64,000 bases of DNA, from the NCBI GenBank assembly GCA_938091995.1, contig CALKNZ010000011.1:1-64000 (forward strand), written 5' to 3'. The notes beneath the pieces were generated by a model, which worked only from the letters and a program-made list of their open reading frames with translations, did not search any database and had not been told where the DNA came from. The DNA is from an uncultured Luminiphilus sp. GTDB lineage: Bacteria > Pseudomonadota > Gammaproteobacteria > Pseudomonadales > Halieaceae. A program made the position numbers and the translations under genes. Shown here piece by piece: positions 63,278 to 64,000 of the stretch (its first letter is position 1; each line of letters begins with the position of its first letter).

Positions 63278-64000
63278 TCAGAACATATCTTTCCATTGGC
63301 GAAGGCCTGCAAACACGTCGTCGCTATTAGAACCGATCAGCTTTGATTCCGCTACCAAGGTGGCCATTACACTGGGGGCATCCCAGCGCAAAAAAGGGTT
63401 GGTGGCTATTTCATCAGCCAAGATCGAAGGAACAGTGGGAATATTTTGCTCTCGCAAAGACTCGCAATGCGTCACGCGCTCCTCAAGCACCGTATTTTTA
63501 GGGTCCGCTGCGACGGCGAATTGAAGGTTTGCGAGTGTATATTCGTGAGCACAATATATTTTCGTCTGTGGGTCTAAACGCCGGATTTTCGCTAGCGAAT
63601 TTCTCATCATTGGATGGGTTCCCTCGAAAACTCGGCCACAGCCACCGGCAAATAAGGTGTCACCACAAAACAGAATCCCTTCGCCTTGATAGGCAATATG
63701 ATCGAGAGTATGCCCCGGCACTTCCATAACCTGAAACGCCTGCCCTAGAATGTGCAATGTGTCTCCCTCGCTGACACGATGGGTGACCGGGATTATTTTG
63801 GGGTTTTCAGGGCCCCAAACCTCACATTGTGTGGCCGCTGTCAGCGCTTCGAGGCCACCAACATGATCGAAGTGATGATGGGTAATCAAAATCCCTTTCA
63901 GTGCTAGCTTTCGCTCTGACAGGGCAGCAAGCACAGGACCTGCGTCGCCCGGATCTACAACAACCGCGTCAGTACCATTGTGCAGCAACCAAATGTAGTT
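63278..64000 (-). CDS. gloB: hydroxyacylglutathione hydrolase (glyoxalase II), 5' end beyond the window
   Basis: THHHFDHVGG, FCGDTLFAGGCGRVFEG, YCAHEYTLANLQFA; reading frame open to the window edge (NYIWLLHNG). Confidence 0.94.
   Translation of the reverse strand, partial: NYIWLLHNGTDAVVVDPGDAGPVLAALSERKLALKGILITHHHFDHVGGLEALTAATQCEVWGPENPKIIPVTHRVSEGDTLHILGQAFQVMEVPGHTLDHIAYQGEGILFCGDTLFAGGCGRVFEGTHPMMRNSLAKIRRLDPQTKIYCAHEYTLANLQFAVAADPKNTVLEERVTHCESLREQNIPTVPSILADEIATNPFLRWDAPSVMATLVAESKLIGSNSDDVFAGLRQWKDMF

Overview
The window is a 64 kb chromosomal segment of a gammaproteobacterium, probably a marine OM60/NOR5-like lineage (an impression from protein content, not tested). It is mostly ordinary core genome. 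Left to right it holds rne, rluC, maf, yceD-rpmF-fabD-fabG-acpP-fabF-pabC-mltG-tmk-holB-pilZ, tRNA-Leu(UAG), tig-clpP-clpX-lon-hupB-ppiD, ETF-QO/etfBA, ppx, a seven-gene minus-strand operon, a lipid-catabolism stretch, rapA-tatD, a LysR regulator, cold-shock genes, valS-holC-pepA, lptFG, bolA and partial gloB. I saw no CRISPR array, prophage, IS element or rRNA. The best candidate for an undescribed system is the minus-strand operon at about 29.8-35.8 kb. It encodes alanine racemase, a D-amino-acid aminotransferase-like protein, DUF4392, PxpC, PxpB, PxpA and DUF1445. DUF4392 and DUF1445 are the two halves of the fused mammalian D-glutamate cyclase, and here they flank the 5-oxoprolinase genes in a tightly overlapping array, which suggests a D-glutamate/D-alanine/5-oxoproline catabolic module. 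Smaller observations include a likely leaderless yceD promoter, a sigma32-type lon promoter, two orphan terminators implying unannotated small RNAs, a structured rne leader and a membrane-anchored cold-shock-domain protein. All calls were made by eye from sequence and the supplied ORF track; no searches were run.
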